Shown in pieces: positions 1 to 7,713 of a DNA stretch of 32,988 nucleotides. The stretch covers positions 1 through 32,988 of the forward strand of contig JAEWQJ010000017.1 in NCBI GenBank assembly GCA_023399215.1, given 5' to 3'. The DNA comes from Methanobacteriota archaeon. Its GTDB lineage: Archaea; Halobacteriota; Methanosarcinia; Methanosarcinales; Methanosarcinaceae. The translations under genes and the position numbers were made by a program. The notes below the pieces were generated by a model. It made no database searches. It was not told the origin of the DNA and was given only the letters and a program-made list of their open reading frames with translations. Position 1 is the stretch's first letter. Every line of letters begins with the position of its first letter.

Positions 1-835
1 TGGAAGGTATTTTTATGAAGTACTCGACTATGATAGGCTTGAAACCGTCTCCGAGAAACGTAAGAGCCATAATAAACAGATAAACCTTAACAGCTCTCAT
101 TATGACATCTTTCAAAGTCTCGCTATAATCTTCGGCTTTTGTCTGGGCATCCATATCAATTTTTCCAAGGAAAAACACACCAACAATACCGTAGACAAAG
201 ATGCCTGGAATGATATATTTACCTAGCATATCAAATAAGAACATGAAATTGGCATGGTAAGGCGCACCGGAAAGTTTTGAGATAGCGATTGTCGAAAGAG
301 GTTCGCCAAGGGGAGTAAGTGCAGCGCCAAGTCCGATTGAGAAACATGCTACAACTGTCAGGTCGATCTTGGATTTTCGTGAGATAGGCAGTGCATTAAC
401 CACCTCAACAAGAATGATTGCAGCAAGAATGGCTGACATTACACTGGAAAATAGACCAAGCACAACAATAAGAGCAAAAGCCATAACTTTAAGAGAAAGT
501 GCTGCGGCTACTTTCCGAATTGCGTTTTGAATCGGCTCATGCCATTTATAGATAATTAAACCGACAACAAGCACTATCTGGAATATGCCTATTGGAACGC
601 CACCAATATTTAAAGCATTAAGCGGCGAAGTCAATGCTTCTTTAATTATCTCCATTCTCCAGCCTGTTTCTGTACCTGGAATTGTGACAAAACCCGAGAT
701 GGTCATTGCCCCTATTCCGCAGCAAAACAGGAATACCTCCAGATTTTCCTCAATAACTTTTATTTTAAAAGGGCCGAACAGTACGGCAATAAATATTACA
801 AGAAATCCAGCTAAAATTCCTGGTTCTAGACCCAT
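1..835 (-). CDS. DUF1646 family membrane transporter (predicted cation transporter), 3' end missing
   Basis: This is an open frame read leftward from ATG 835 and running off the left edge, so only about 278 N-terminal residues are visible. A strong ribosome site (GGAGG, 842-848 region) precedes the ATG. The protein is very hydrophobic. It opens with MGLEPGILAGFLVIFIAVLF and has at least five further membrane segments. The stretch GLGAALTPLGEPLSTIAISK (about residues 180-200) is the landmark I associate with DUF1646/COG4756, a family related to ArsB/CitM-type ion transporters. The family's substrate is not firmly established; a sodium or other cation role is inferred. The upstream leader can form stacked hairpins (separate entry). 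Family assignment is from recognition of the sequence; the substrate is unknown. Confidence 0.8.
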   Translation of the reverse strand, partial: MGLEPGILAGFLVIFIAVLFGPFKIKVIEENLEVFLFCCGIGAMTISGFVTIPGTETGWRMEIIKEALTSPLNALNIGGVPIGIFQIVLVVGLIIYKWHEPIQNAIRKVAAALSLKVMAFALIVVLGLFSSVMSAILAAIILVEVVNALPISRKSKIDLTVVACFSIGLGAALTPLGEPLSTIAISKLSGAPYHANFMFLFDMLGKYIIPGIFVYGIVGVFFLGKIDMDAQTKAEDYSETLKDVIMRAVKVYLFIMALTFLGDGFKPIIVEYFIKIPS

Positions 836-859
836 TAATTTTTCCTCCTTTAATATTTA

Positions 860-960
860 GTATATAGTGGTCTATAGTGTTCACAGCAAAGTAAGCCTGT
901 AGACTACGCTGTATACATTTGAACCCTCTAAACAGCCTAATGCTCTGCTTTAGAGGGATA
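860..960 (-). promoter_or_regulatory. Structured 5' leader of the DUF1646 transporter gene, candidate riboswitch-like element
   Basis: Read on the minus strand, this leader can form two adjacent hairpins. The first (957 to 924) has a perfect 9-bp stem CCCTCTAAA/TTTAGAGGG extended by CAG/CTG across a one-base bulge. The second (924 to 879) has ACAGC/GCTGT inside GTTC/GAAC. A loop stretch GTCTA (904-900) can pair with downstream TAGAC (874-870), a possible pseudoknot. The ribosome site follows about 25 nt later. In bacteria, DUF1646 genes gave their name to the 'DUF1646 motif' RNA, later described as a Na+ riboswitch class. Whether this leader belongs to that class cannot be decided by eye. Confidence 0.4.
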
Positions 961-2168
961 AAATAGTTGATCAATACGTAAATGTAACAAGTATACTGTT
1001 TATTGATAAGTAAAATCATTAATTGTGAGCACTGTAGATTACAGAATTCCTGGAAATTTGACTAATAAATTAACTAATGTTAAACATTGAAAAGCCCCGA
1101 ATTCTTTAGCTGTATAAAGGCCTTATATATTTTTCAATAGATTAATTCAATATCCGTGCTTATAAGAAAGATTTTCATTTGCTTCCAAATGGAAGCCTTA
1201 TCTAAGATGTTTTCTGGCTCTTGAATAGGATATTTTTGTCTTAACTTATGAGATAATATTTTATCGCCTCATAAAAGACAACAAATTTATTTCCGTCACT
1301 TTTATCTTTCTTACTCGCATAATATTGAGTTTTTCGATTGAGAAGCCCTATATTTTCGGACTACGCATAGTTATCCAGCACCTTACGCACAAGACTGATT
1401 TAGGTCTTAGAGTAGAGAAATTAAGTATCTCTAGCCAGATAATGCCTCGAGCTTTCGTCCTCGACTACACATGCTTTTATTATTTTGGGACTACAGGTTC
1501 CCTGTTAAACAATCATGCGTATATATTTTTTGCTTTTGTTCATGCCAAAAGTACAACTAATTGTACAATAGTCCATAATTATAAAATTTATGACATAAAG
1601 CCAAAAATTTTTTAGTTTTGTTTTTTACAACCAATCGAATCATTTTTATACTATTTTAGGGAACGTTTTATTTTATTGAATGTATATTTTTTAATTTATA
1701 ATATGATGCTTTGGTTTTAGATCGTAATTGTTGAAAGCCTCAATATCCAGATTAAGAAATATGGGTATTGATATAGAGTATGAAAAGATATTACAAAAGA
1801 GCATTATATTAATATGACAAAATCAAAATAAGGGCAACTCATAAAATAAGACACAAAATAGTAAAGTTAAGTTAAAAACAAGAAGGGCAAAGAATATTAA
1901 AGTTATTAAAAGAGTGTGCGCATAAATAGGATATGCAAATAGCATGCATTGAAAAATTCAATTTCACTTTAGACAACAGAGTTAGTTACTTTTTGTCTAT
2001 AGAGATTTCTGCACACTATCTGTTTTTAACTACTATTCGACGTATGATTATCAGGACTTAAAAGTGATCTTTCCCAATTACAATTTTCAAACCGTTTTTT
2101 AGTTATATTTTTGTACTTAACTCTTAACTTAAATTTTCAACTCGCTCAGCTCTTCAAGTCCGTTTGCA
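961..2168. other. 1.2-kb AT-rich intergenic region, no convincing gene
   Basis: No reading frame here has a ribosome site, recognisable motif or coding-like composition. A 16-bp dyad (GCTTCCA-AA-TGGAAGC) lies at 1181-1196. Its 2-nt centre suits a protein-binding site better than an RNA hairpin. The promoter of the DUF1646 transporter should lie near 961-1060. The rest is AT-rich with scattered TATA-like runs. A small RNA cannot be excluded. Confidence 0.5.
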
Positions 2169-2666
2169 TCAGTTAATTTCGATTTCAACGGGCTTTTCTT
2201 CAGTACAACGCTTGAAAGTAACCTCAAGTACTCCATTTTTATAGCTGGCTTTTGCACTCTTAGGGTCCACACGGGCAGGAAGCTCTATGTCCTGAGAGTA
2301 TTCGGAAGCTCCAAGAATCCTGATTTCAAGATTTTGAGCAGTCGCATGCAGAAGGAGATTTTCCTTTTCGATTTCAGGGATTTCTGCAAGTACGTGTACT
2401 AGTTCTTCGCTTTCAAAGATATCAATTAAAGGGTCTCTTATTTCGGAGGGGAATAGATTTTCTTCATCCTCAGAATTTTCCGAAGCATTTCCAAACTCTC
2501 GGAGTTCGGGGTCTTCCCCCGGGCGACGAATGATAGAAAATCCGTATACGAAGGGGACGGACTCTCCCATATCTTCCAGGAGGGCTTCGATCATTTCTTC
2601 CAGGTTGTCAAAAAGTTCAGATCCAAACTCTTCAAAGAAATCCTTTCTTTTTCTTATGCCCACCAT
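2169..2666 (-). CDS. Small heat shock protein, Hsp20/alpha-crystallin family (second of a tandem pair)
   Basis: The product is 165 aa, an ATP-independent holdase that binds unfolding proteins in the cytoplasm. Residues about 75-165 form the alpha-crystallin domain: DPLIDIFESEELVHVLAEIP is the first strand block, and AKASYKNGVLEVTFKR carries the family's A-x-x-x-N-G-V-L signature. The extreme C-terminus ends in IEI, the I-x-I motif used for oligomer assembly. The N-terminal part is acidic (EDEEN). The ATG has a GAGGT ribosome site 5 nt upstream. It follows the other hsp20 gene by 54 bp on the same strand, so co-transcription is likely. The two proteins share the order of motifs and the N-terminal phrases YGFS..RPG..PE.REFGN, which indicates a tandem duplication that has since diverged. 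Confidence 0.93.
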   Translation of the reverse strand: MVGIRKRKDFFEEFGSELFDNLEEMIEALLEDMGESVPFVYGFSIIRRPGEDPELREFGNASENSEDEENLFPSEIRDPLIDIFESEELVHVLAEIPEIEKENLLLHATAQNLEIRILGASEYSQDIELPARVDPKSAKASYKNGVLEVTFKRCTEEKPVEIEIN

Positions 2667-2720
2667 TATTACCTCTGCTTTTCCTCGTGCTGTTACACCT
2701 GCAGTGCAATTCCCATTAAG

Positions 2721-3248
2721 TCACTCAATATTTATTGAGGTTCGGGAACTGGATTCCAGCCTCTTAAAGGTAACTTCCAGCACACCGTTTTTGTATGTAG
2801 CTTTCGCACTCTGGGGGTCAACCTTTACGGGCAGTTCCACACGTTCGGAATATTTTGGATTCCCATTTATTGTTTCGATGTCAAGTATTAAATCAGTTGC
2901 GTTTAATTTAATATTTTCTTTCTCGATGCCCGGAACCTCGGCAATCACATGAACCTCCTCTTCGGTTTCCAGTACATCAATTAGGGGTTTTCTTGTATCA
3001 AAATAACTATTTTCTTCGGTCTCAGTATGCTCAAACATAGGAATATTCCCGAATTCACGGATTTCAGGTTCTGCTCCTGGCCTCTGAGTTAAAGAAAATC
3101 CATAGATGAAAGGGTCCTGACCAAAATTTTCCATACTCATACCCATTGCCCTGCTAAGGCGTTCGAACATTTCGTCCACGTCCTTAACCGGGTCAATTCC
3201 AAAGATTTCATCGAAAAAATATCTCCTTTTTTTACTGTCTCTGTCCAT
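2721..3248 (-). CDS. Small heat shock protein, Hsp20/alpha-crystallin family (first of a tandem pair)
   Basis: The product is 175 aa. The alpha-crystallin domain covers roughly residues 88-170: KPLIDVLETEEEVHVIAEVPGIEKENI, then AKATYKNGVLEVTFKR, then a terminal INI (I-x-I oligomerisation motif). The N-terminus (FFDEIFGIDPVKDVDEMFERLSRAMG) looks amphipathic, as is usual for substrate-binding arms of this family. The ATG is preceded by GGGGT. A TATA-like element lies 24-34 bp upstream of the ATG. A terminator-like hairpin separates the gene from cdc48 upstream, so it probably has its own promoter. It sits downstream of an ArsR-type regulator and Cdc48, a grouping known from Archaeoglobus heat-shock operons. 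Confidence 0.93.
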   Translation of the reverse strand: MDRDSKKRRYFFDEIFGIDPVKDVDEMFERLSRAMGMSMENFGQDPFIYGFSLTQRPGAEPEIREFGNIPMFEHTETEENSYFDTRKPLIDVLETEEEVHVIAEVPGIEKENIKLNATDLILDIETINGNPKYSERVELPVKVDPQSAKATYKNGVLEVTFKRLESSSRTSINIE

Positions 3249-3258
3249 ATGATTACCC

Positions 3259-3293
3259 CGTTATTAATTTATCTATTTATAACTCGTTATTAA
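3259..3293 (-). promoter_or_regulatory. Predicted hsp20 promoter: TATA box flanked by a 9-bp direct repeat
   Basis: On the minus strand TTATAAATAGA (3282-3272) is a good archaeal TATA box upstream of the first hsp20. The sequence TTAATAACG occurs on both sides of it, at 3293-3285 and 3267-3259, spaced 26 bp. A regulator bound to both copies would bracket the TATA box. The repeat is visible directly; its regulatory use is inferred. Confidence 0.4.
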
Positions 3294-3360
3294 GTGAATA
3301 GCTCAAATCAGCAGTATAAATTAGTCATTGTTTCTTTTCAGTAGTTCTTGAATTTTTGAT

Positions 3361-3386
3361 AATAAAAAGCCGGGAGTTGCCGGCTT
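3361..3386 (-). terminator. Intrinsic terminator-like hairpin after cdc48
   Basis: A 7-bp GC-rich inverted repeat AAGCCGG/CCGGCTT (3367-3373 and 3380-3386) with a 6-nt loop lies 15 nt past the cdc48 stop. On the minus strand it is followed by TTTTATT. This separates cdc48 from the hsp20 pair, though partial read-through is possible. Confidence 0.6.
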
Positions 3387-3400
3387 ATAAGGAAGTGGGC

Positions 3401-5665
3401 TTACTGAGCCTGAAAGAAACCCGAAACGTTTTCGTGTTCGATTTCTTTTTCCTGTTCTTCAGCCTCGGGAGCTTCTTCTTCAAATTCAGTTGCATATTTA
3501 GCAAAGAGTTCAGCACTCCGTTCATAAGCCGCAAGGCTTTCCCTAGAAGTTGTAGGCTTCACACGGCGGATTGCCCGTTCAAAGTGCTTCTTTGAAATCC
3601 TGACTTCTCCTGCCCGTTTCTCGATGTCCTTTCTGCCAGCTCCTGGAGTAACGATTTCCCTCAGGGCCAGCATCGCAGCTTCTCTGCAAATGCCTTCGAT
3701 ATCTGCACCCACGTACCCTTCGGTCATATCAGCAAGCTCGGAGAGATTTACATCTTCTGCAAGGGGTTTTCCCTGCGTATGGATCTCAAAGATCTTTTCC
3801 CTGCTTTTGTTATCAGGTGGCTTGATATATATGAGCCTGTCAAAGCGGCCAGGCCTTAGAAGTGCAGGGTCTACCATATCAGGTCGGTTTGTAGCCGCAA
3901 CAATAATTACATCCTTGAGTTCCTCTACTCCGTCCAGTTCGGTAAGGATCTGGCTGACAACTCTTTCGGACACATGCGTATCTGAAGCAGAACTTCTTTG
4001 GGGTGCAATTGAATCGATTTCGTCAAAGAAGACAACCGTCGGTGCAGCCTGTTTGGCTTTCCTGAAGGTTTCCCTAACAGCACGCTCGGATTCTCCCACA
4101 TACTTGCTAAGAAGTTCTGGACCTTTAATGCTGATAAAATTGGCTTCGCTTTCACTTGAAACGGCCTTTGCAAGCAAGGTTTTACCTGTACCTGGAGGCC
4201 CAAACAGTAATATTCCTCTTGGGGGTTTTATATTGATAGTACTGAAGAGTTCAGGATACTTCAGAGGCCACTCAACAGCTTCAATGAGTTCCTGCTTTGC
4301 ATTGTCAAGTCCTCCGATATCATCCCATCCTACATGCGGAACCTCAACATAAACTTCCCTCATTGCAGACGGCTCGATATTCTTCAGGGCTTCCTTGAAA
4401 TCATCTTTGGTGACGACGAGTTTATCAAGAATTTCCTGTGGAATTTCTTCTTCTTCGATATCGATTTCGGGAGTTATCCTTCTGAGAGCATGCATTGCTG
4501 CTTCTTTACAGAGGGAAGACAGATCAGCACCTACAAACCCATGAGTTACATCTGCAATCTCACTAAGGCTTACATCCTGAATAGGCATACCTCTGGTGTG
4601 AATGAGAAGAATCTGCTTCCTGCCGTTCCGATCAGGAATTCCGATTTCTATTTCCCTGTCAAATCTTCCACCACGGCGAAGAGCTTCATCTATTGAGTTC
4701 GGGCGGTTTGTGGCAGCAATTACAACTACCTCGCCTCTGGACTTTAGCCCATCCATAAGGGAGAGCAACTGGGCAACTACCCTGCGTTCCAGTTCTCCTG
4801 TGACTTCGCCACGCTTGGGGGCAATGGAATCAATCTCATCTATGAAGATGATAGAAGGAGCTTCCTTTTCGGCTTCCTCGAAAATCTCGCGAAGCTTCTG
4901 CTCGCTTTCTCCATAATACTTGGAAACAATTTCAGGGCCGCTAATAGTAATGAAATTTGCATCGGTTTCACTTGCGACTGCCTTTGCAATCAGTGTTTTG
5001 CCCGTGCCTGGAGGTCCGTGAAGCAGTACACCTTTGGGAGGTTCAATTCCAAGCTTCTGGAAGAGTTCAGGATGTCTCAGAGGCAACTCAATCATTTCTC
5101 TTACAAGTTGAATTTCCCGTTTAAGCCCACCGATATCCTCATATGAAATTCCTTCTGGAACCCGGATCTCCTCAGCTGATTTCTCTTTGATGACTATATC
5201 AGTGTCTTTAGTAACAACAACAGGTCCTGCAGGTCTTGTGGATGCAACTACGAAAGTCAAAGGGTTATTCACAGTTTCCACCCTGATCTGCTGACCTTTG
5301 TTCAAAGGTCTTCCCTCGATAATTCTGAGGATGTAGTGAGCCCCTCCAACAAGTCTTACAGGCTGAGAAGGAGCAAGAGTAACTCTCTGAGCGTGTTTTG
5401 CCTGGACTTTCTGGATTGTAACCCTGTCATCAATCCCAACTTTGGCATTACTGCGCAAATTTCCGTCGATCCGGATCCGATTTTCCTGTTCACGCTCCAC
5501 ATTTGGCCAGACAATTGCATAGGTCTTGGCTTTCCCTGAGATCTCAATTATATCCCCACTTACAAGCCCCATCTGCTGCATCAAGCGGGTGTCAATTCTT
5601 GCAATTCCCCTGCCCACGTCCTTATGATAAGCTTCAGCAACTCTCAAATTAATTTCTTCAATCAT
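3401..5665 (-). CDS. cdc48: Cdc48/VCP-type AAA+ ATPase
   Basis: This 754-residue protein has the family's usual length and layout. The N-terminal double-psi barrel and adjoining domain cover about 1-185. The D1 ATPase has Walker A GPPGTGKT near 220 and Walker B IIFIDEID. The D2 ATPase has a second GPPGTGKT near 490 and VVFFDEIDSIAPQR. Both modules retain the second-region-of-homology arginines (ATNRPNSID...GGRFDREI and ATNRPDMVD...PGRFDRLI). The tail is acidic (EEEAPEAEEQEKEIEHE). The enzyme is a hexameric unfoldase that extracts and unfolds proteins, often for the proteasome. Its ATG overlaps the stop of the upstream ArsR-type regulator by 4 bp (ATGA), with GGAGTTGAG as ribosome site, so the two are translationally coupled. 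An HSR1-cdc48-hsp20 grouping is known from Archaeoglobus fulgidus. Confidence 0.97.
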   Translation of the reverse strand: MIEEINLRVAEAYHKDVGRGIARIDTRLMQQMGLVSGDIIEISGKAKTYAIVWPNVEREQENRIRIDGNLRSNAKVGIDDRVTIQKVQAKHAQRVTLAPSQPVRLVGGAHYILRIIEGRPLNKGQQIRVETVNNPLTFVVASTRPAGPVVVTKDTDIVIKEKSAEEIRVPEGISYEDIGGLKREIQLVREMIELPLRHPELFQKLGIEPPKGVLLHGPPGTGKTLIAKAVASETDANFITISGPEIVSKYYGESEQKLREIFEEAEKEAPSIIFIDEIDSIAPKRGEVTGELERRVVAQLLSLMDGLKSRGEVVVIAATNRPNSIDEALRRGGRFDREIEIGIPDRNGRKQILLIHTRGMPIQDVSLSEIADVTHGFVGADLSSLCKEAAMHALRRITPEIDIEEEEIPQEILDKLVVTKDDFKEALKNIEPSAMREVYVEVPHVGWDDIGGLDNAKQELIEAVEWPLKYPELFSTINIKPPRGILLFGPPGTGKTLLAKAVSSESEANFISIKGPELLSKYVGESERAVRETFRKAKQAAPTVVFFDEIDSIAPQRSSASDTHVSERVVSQILTELDGVEELKDVIIVAATNRPDMVDPALLRPGRFDRLIYIKPPDNKSREKIFEIHTQGKPLAEDVNLSELADMTEGYVGADIEGICREAAMLALREIVTPGAGRKDIEKRAGEVRISKKHFERAIRRVKPTTSRESLAAYERSAELFAKYATEFEEEAPEAEEQEKEIEHENVSGFFQAQ

Positions 5666-6348
5666 TCGTTCTCAACTCCGTTCTCACGGATTTTCCAGTA
5701 ATACTGGTTATTTTTAATACCATACTCAATAAACCCCCTCTTTGTAAGGTCTATCAGGTTAGCGTTAACAATACTCGGGTGCAAGCGCAGGTTGTAACAT
5801 AGGGTAGCGAGAGTGGTTTCATTTTTCAAAAGTTCAAACAAGAGCTCACATTCTACAGGATTACTGGCTATTTCTTCAATTGAGTCCAGACAGCAGTCCA
5901 TAGCTTCTGTGTACTCAACCTGAAGCTGCTGCTGCATCTGTGCAAGTTCTTCTTGCCTTTTTTTGAGTTCCTTAAGCCTGCTGTTCAATTTAAGAAATAA
6001 AGTCGAAGATTCTTCCCCTGGAGGAATCTCCGTTCTCACAGGCTCCTCTTCTTTTTTTTCATTGTCAAAAGTAACATCATAAAGTGTTACCGTATAGGCA
6101 TATGGAGATACTGCCACTTCAAGCCGCATATTGTTTGCGATATTGAAGTACTTACGCCTCTGTTCATCCACACTGCATTCTATGAGTCCTGCCTGCTCAA
6201 GCAGACCTAGATGACTTATTATGGCTTTTGGCCCTACTCCCAACCTGCTAGAGATCTCACTGACATAGCAGGGACGGCTTGCAAGAAGTTGAATAATCTT
6301 CCTGCGATTTTCATTCCCCAGAATGTCAAGTAATTTTGCCGGGTCCAT
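5662..6348 (-). CDS. ArsR-type winged-helix regulator, HSR1-like heat-shock regulator
   Basis: The product is 228 aa. Residues 1-65 are an ArsR-like winged helix: LDILGNENRRKIIQLLASRPCYVSEISSRLGVGPKAIISHLGLLEQAGLI. A middle segment (about 125-150, LKELKKRQEELAQMQQQLQVEY) is a likely coiled coil, followed by a second helical domain with LIDLTKRGFIEYG. It is co-directional with cdc48 and overlaps it by 4 bp. Position, architecture and the downstream hsp20 genes match the A. fulgidus HSR1 heat-shock regulator and resemble Pyrococcus Phr. A close match to the recalled HSR1 operator lies in its own promoter, suggesting autoregulation. The ATG has a GAGGA ribosome site. The ArsR fold is clear; the heat-shock role is inferred from context. 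Confidence 0.85.
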   Translation of the reverse strand: MDPAKLLDILGNENRRKIIQLLASRPCYVSEISSRLGVGPKAIISHLGLLEQAGLIECSVDEQRRKYFNIANNMRLEVAVSPYAYTVTLYDVTFDNEKKEEEPVRTEIPPGEESSTLFLKLNSRLKELKKRQEELAQMQQQLQVEYTEAMDCCLDSIEEIASNPVECELLFELLKNETTLATLCYNLRLHPSIVNANLIDLTKRGFIEYGIKNNQYYWKIRENGVENE

Positions 6349-6519
6349 TATTTTCCTCTGATAATAATCTAAATTTGCAAGATATTAAGGCAATAGTGCC
6401 AGACTTTTGCGATTGTATATTTTTTGATTATAAGTATCTAGCCTTGAGTAAATTCGAACAGGAAGCCCTGTCTGAAACTTTACCCGAAAGACTAGCTGGA
6501 AAGGAGAATGTACATGACA

Positions 6520-6551
6520 GTAACCAATAGTTAGCATTAAAGATATATAAA
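6520..6551 (-). promoter_or_regulatory. Promoter and HSR1-like operator of the regulator-cdc48 operon
   Basis: On the minus strand TTTATATAT (6551-6543) is a strong TATA box. Just downstream, at 6534-6520, lies CTAAC-TATTG-GTTAC. This differs in one base from CTAAC-N5-GTTAG, the palindrome I recall as the Archaeoglobus HSR1 binding site. It overlaps the expected transcription start, the right place for a repressor. The implied 5' leader is about 170 nt, which is common in Methanosarcina. The sequence match is direct; function is inferred. Confidence 0.55.
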
Positions 6552-6703
6552 TGTTTCTGTAGTTATTTGTTTTCTTTCATAACCAAAAATAAGGAAGCTC
6601 CGGATATGAGGCTCTAAATAACAGCAAAATTGGATTGAAGTGTAAGAAGCAAAAGACTGTACTTGAATGTAAGCTAACAAAACAATAGTTGTTATTCACA
6701 AAT
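6552..6703. other. Intergenic spacer downstream of the prodomain-like gene
   Basis: Together with the leader at 6349-6519 this makes a 355-bp stretch without a gene. The frame at 6336-6530 on the plus strand is antisense to the leader, lacks a ribosome site and looks non-coding. No clear terminator for the gene ending at 6704 is visible. Confidence 0.4.
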
Positions 6704-7369
6704 CTAGAGGATGAGCTCCTTATTGCTTTCACCAGTTCCTGGCAAATTCTTTGTTGAACCGAAACCACGCAGGAAACTTAGAGGATCCGATAAATATTCC
6801 ATTTTCTTTCTTTCATTTTCCCAGTTTATCAAAAATACTGCGTGAACGGTTTTTCCATTATATTCTTCTGAAGTTACCGCAATGGTGTACATCAGATTGC
6901 AAGACTCGATTGAACCACAAAAAACATCACCATAAACATAAAATTCAGCTCTACTGTAAGGCACCCCTTTAACGTGCCCGGAGTAATGACAGGAATCTCC
7001 CCCATTGAGAACTAAAATCTCATCGAATTCTATGTCAAAATTTCTGTCCAGTAATCGAAGATTAATATTTCCACTTTCAGCCGATTCCTTGAACTTTTTA
7101 ATATCTACAACAAAAGTTTCAGAGTCCTCCCAGTAATCCTGCGAATTAACAGGGTTATCCTGAAGATTTACTTTCTGAATGATATTATTCTCGTGACAGT
7201 CTGTAACTTCCTTTATTGAGCTGTCGTTAGAAACGGTTTCAACAAGCTGTTTTCTGGAACATTCAGAAATAGTGTCTTCATTGTTAACCAGAAGAAAACT
7301 TCCTGATAAAACAACAAGTCCAAGAAAGACTGCAAGTATGAATATTTTACAGAAAATGTTGATTTTCAT
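6704..7369 (-). CDS. Exported protein resembling an isolated metalloprotease prodomain
   Basis: The product is 221 aa. Residues 8-28 (KIFILAVFLGLVVLSGSFLL) form a signal peptide or membrane anchor. Residues about 85-165 read FVVDIKKFKES..INLRLLDRNFDIEFDEILV, then YSGHVKGVPYSRAEFYVYGDVFCGSIE and LMYTIAVTSEE. That order (an 'F-d-i-e' strand, Y-x-G-x-V-x-G-x-P-x-S, then G-S-I and a Y-x-I strand) resembles propeptides of secreted M12B/reprolysin-type metallopeptidases. No HExxH catalytic motif is present, and the protein ends soon after the prodomain-like part. It could be a truncated protease, a free-standing inhibitor or chaperone, or an unrelated fold. Cysteines at C129, C153, C160 may form disulfides outside the cell. 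The start has GGGGT upstream. Confidence 0.6.
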   Translation of the reverse strand: MKINIFCKIFILAVFLGLVVLSGSFLLVNNEDTISECSRKQLVETVSNDSSIKEVTDCHENNIIQKVNLQDNPVNSQDYWEDSETFVVDIKKFKESAESGNINLRLLDRNFDIEFDEILVLNGGDSCHYSGHVKGVPYSRAEFYVYGDVFCGSIESCNLMYTIAVTSEEYNGKTVHAVFLINWENERKKMEYLSDPLSFLRGFGSTKNLPGTGESNKELIL

Positions 7370-7713
7370 TAAGACCCCATCTCAAAGGTAAAAGTGACCA
7401 ATTTAAAGATTCAATATAAATTTAGTCTCTTTATAGAATAATCTTTCGAATATATAGACTGAAGATCCAGAAAAAAGCTAACAGGAATATACTAACAAAA
7501 ATATAAAATGTAAGCTGCGGTACAATGAAGAATAATTAAAGAAAGAGTTTACAAGTGAAAATAACAAAAATAAGATAAGCTAACCATATACTTCAGGCTA
7601 AAAGCACAGGCTTTTACGCTTTGTTCTATAAGACTATCCGGAAATTATTCTTCAAAAATATCCAGGAAAGAAATTTCTGGGAAATTTTGAAAAATCCAAG
7701 TTATTTCTGCTTT
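7370..7713. other. Intergenic region with a 7-bp-stem hairpin
   Basis: No gene is visible. A perfect inverted repeat TAAAAGC-ACAG-GCTTTTA lies at 7599-7616, about 100 nt downstream of the zinc-ribbon gene on the minus strand. No T-run follows it, so it may be a processing or weak termination structure. The T-rich run just past the zinc-ribbon stop (minus strand) is not obvious either. The promoter for the prodomain-like gene should lie around 7400-7450. Confidence 0.4.

Noticed and set aside
585..860. A 91-aa plus-strand frame opposite the transporter gene
   Set aside because: It is antisense to the transporter's coding sequence and ends at its ribosome site.
1325..1615. A 96-aa plus-strand open frame in the left intergenic region
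   Set aside because: No ribosome site, no recognisable motif and composition unlike neighbouring genes; treated as chance.
6336..6530. A 64-aa plus-strand open frame before the regulator gene
   Set aside because: Lies antisense to the leader and overlaps the regulator start and operator; no ribosome site.
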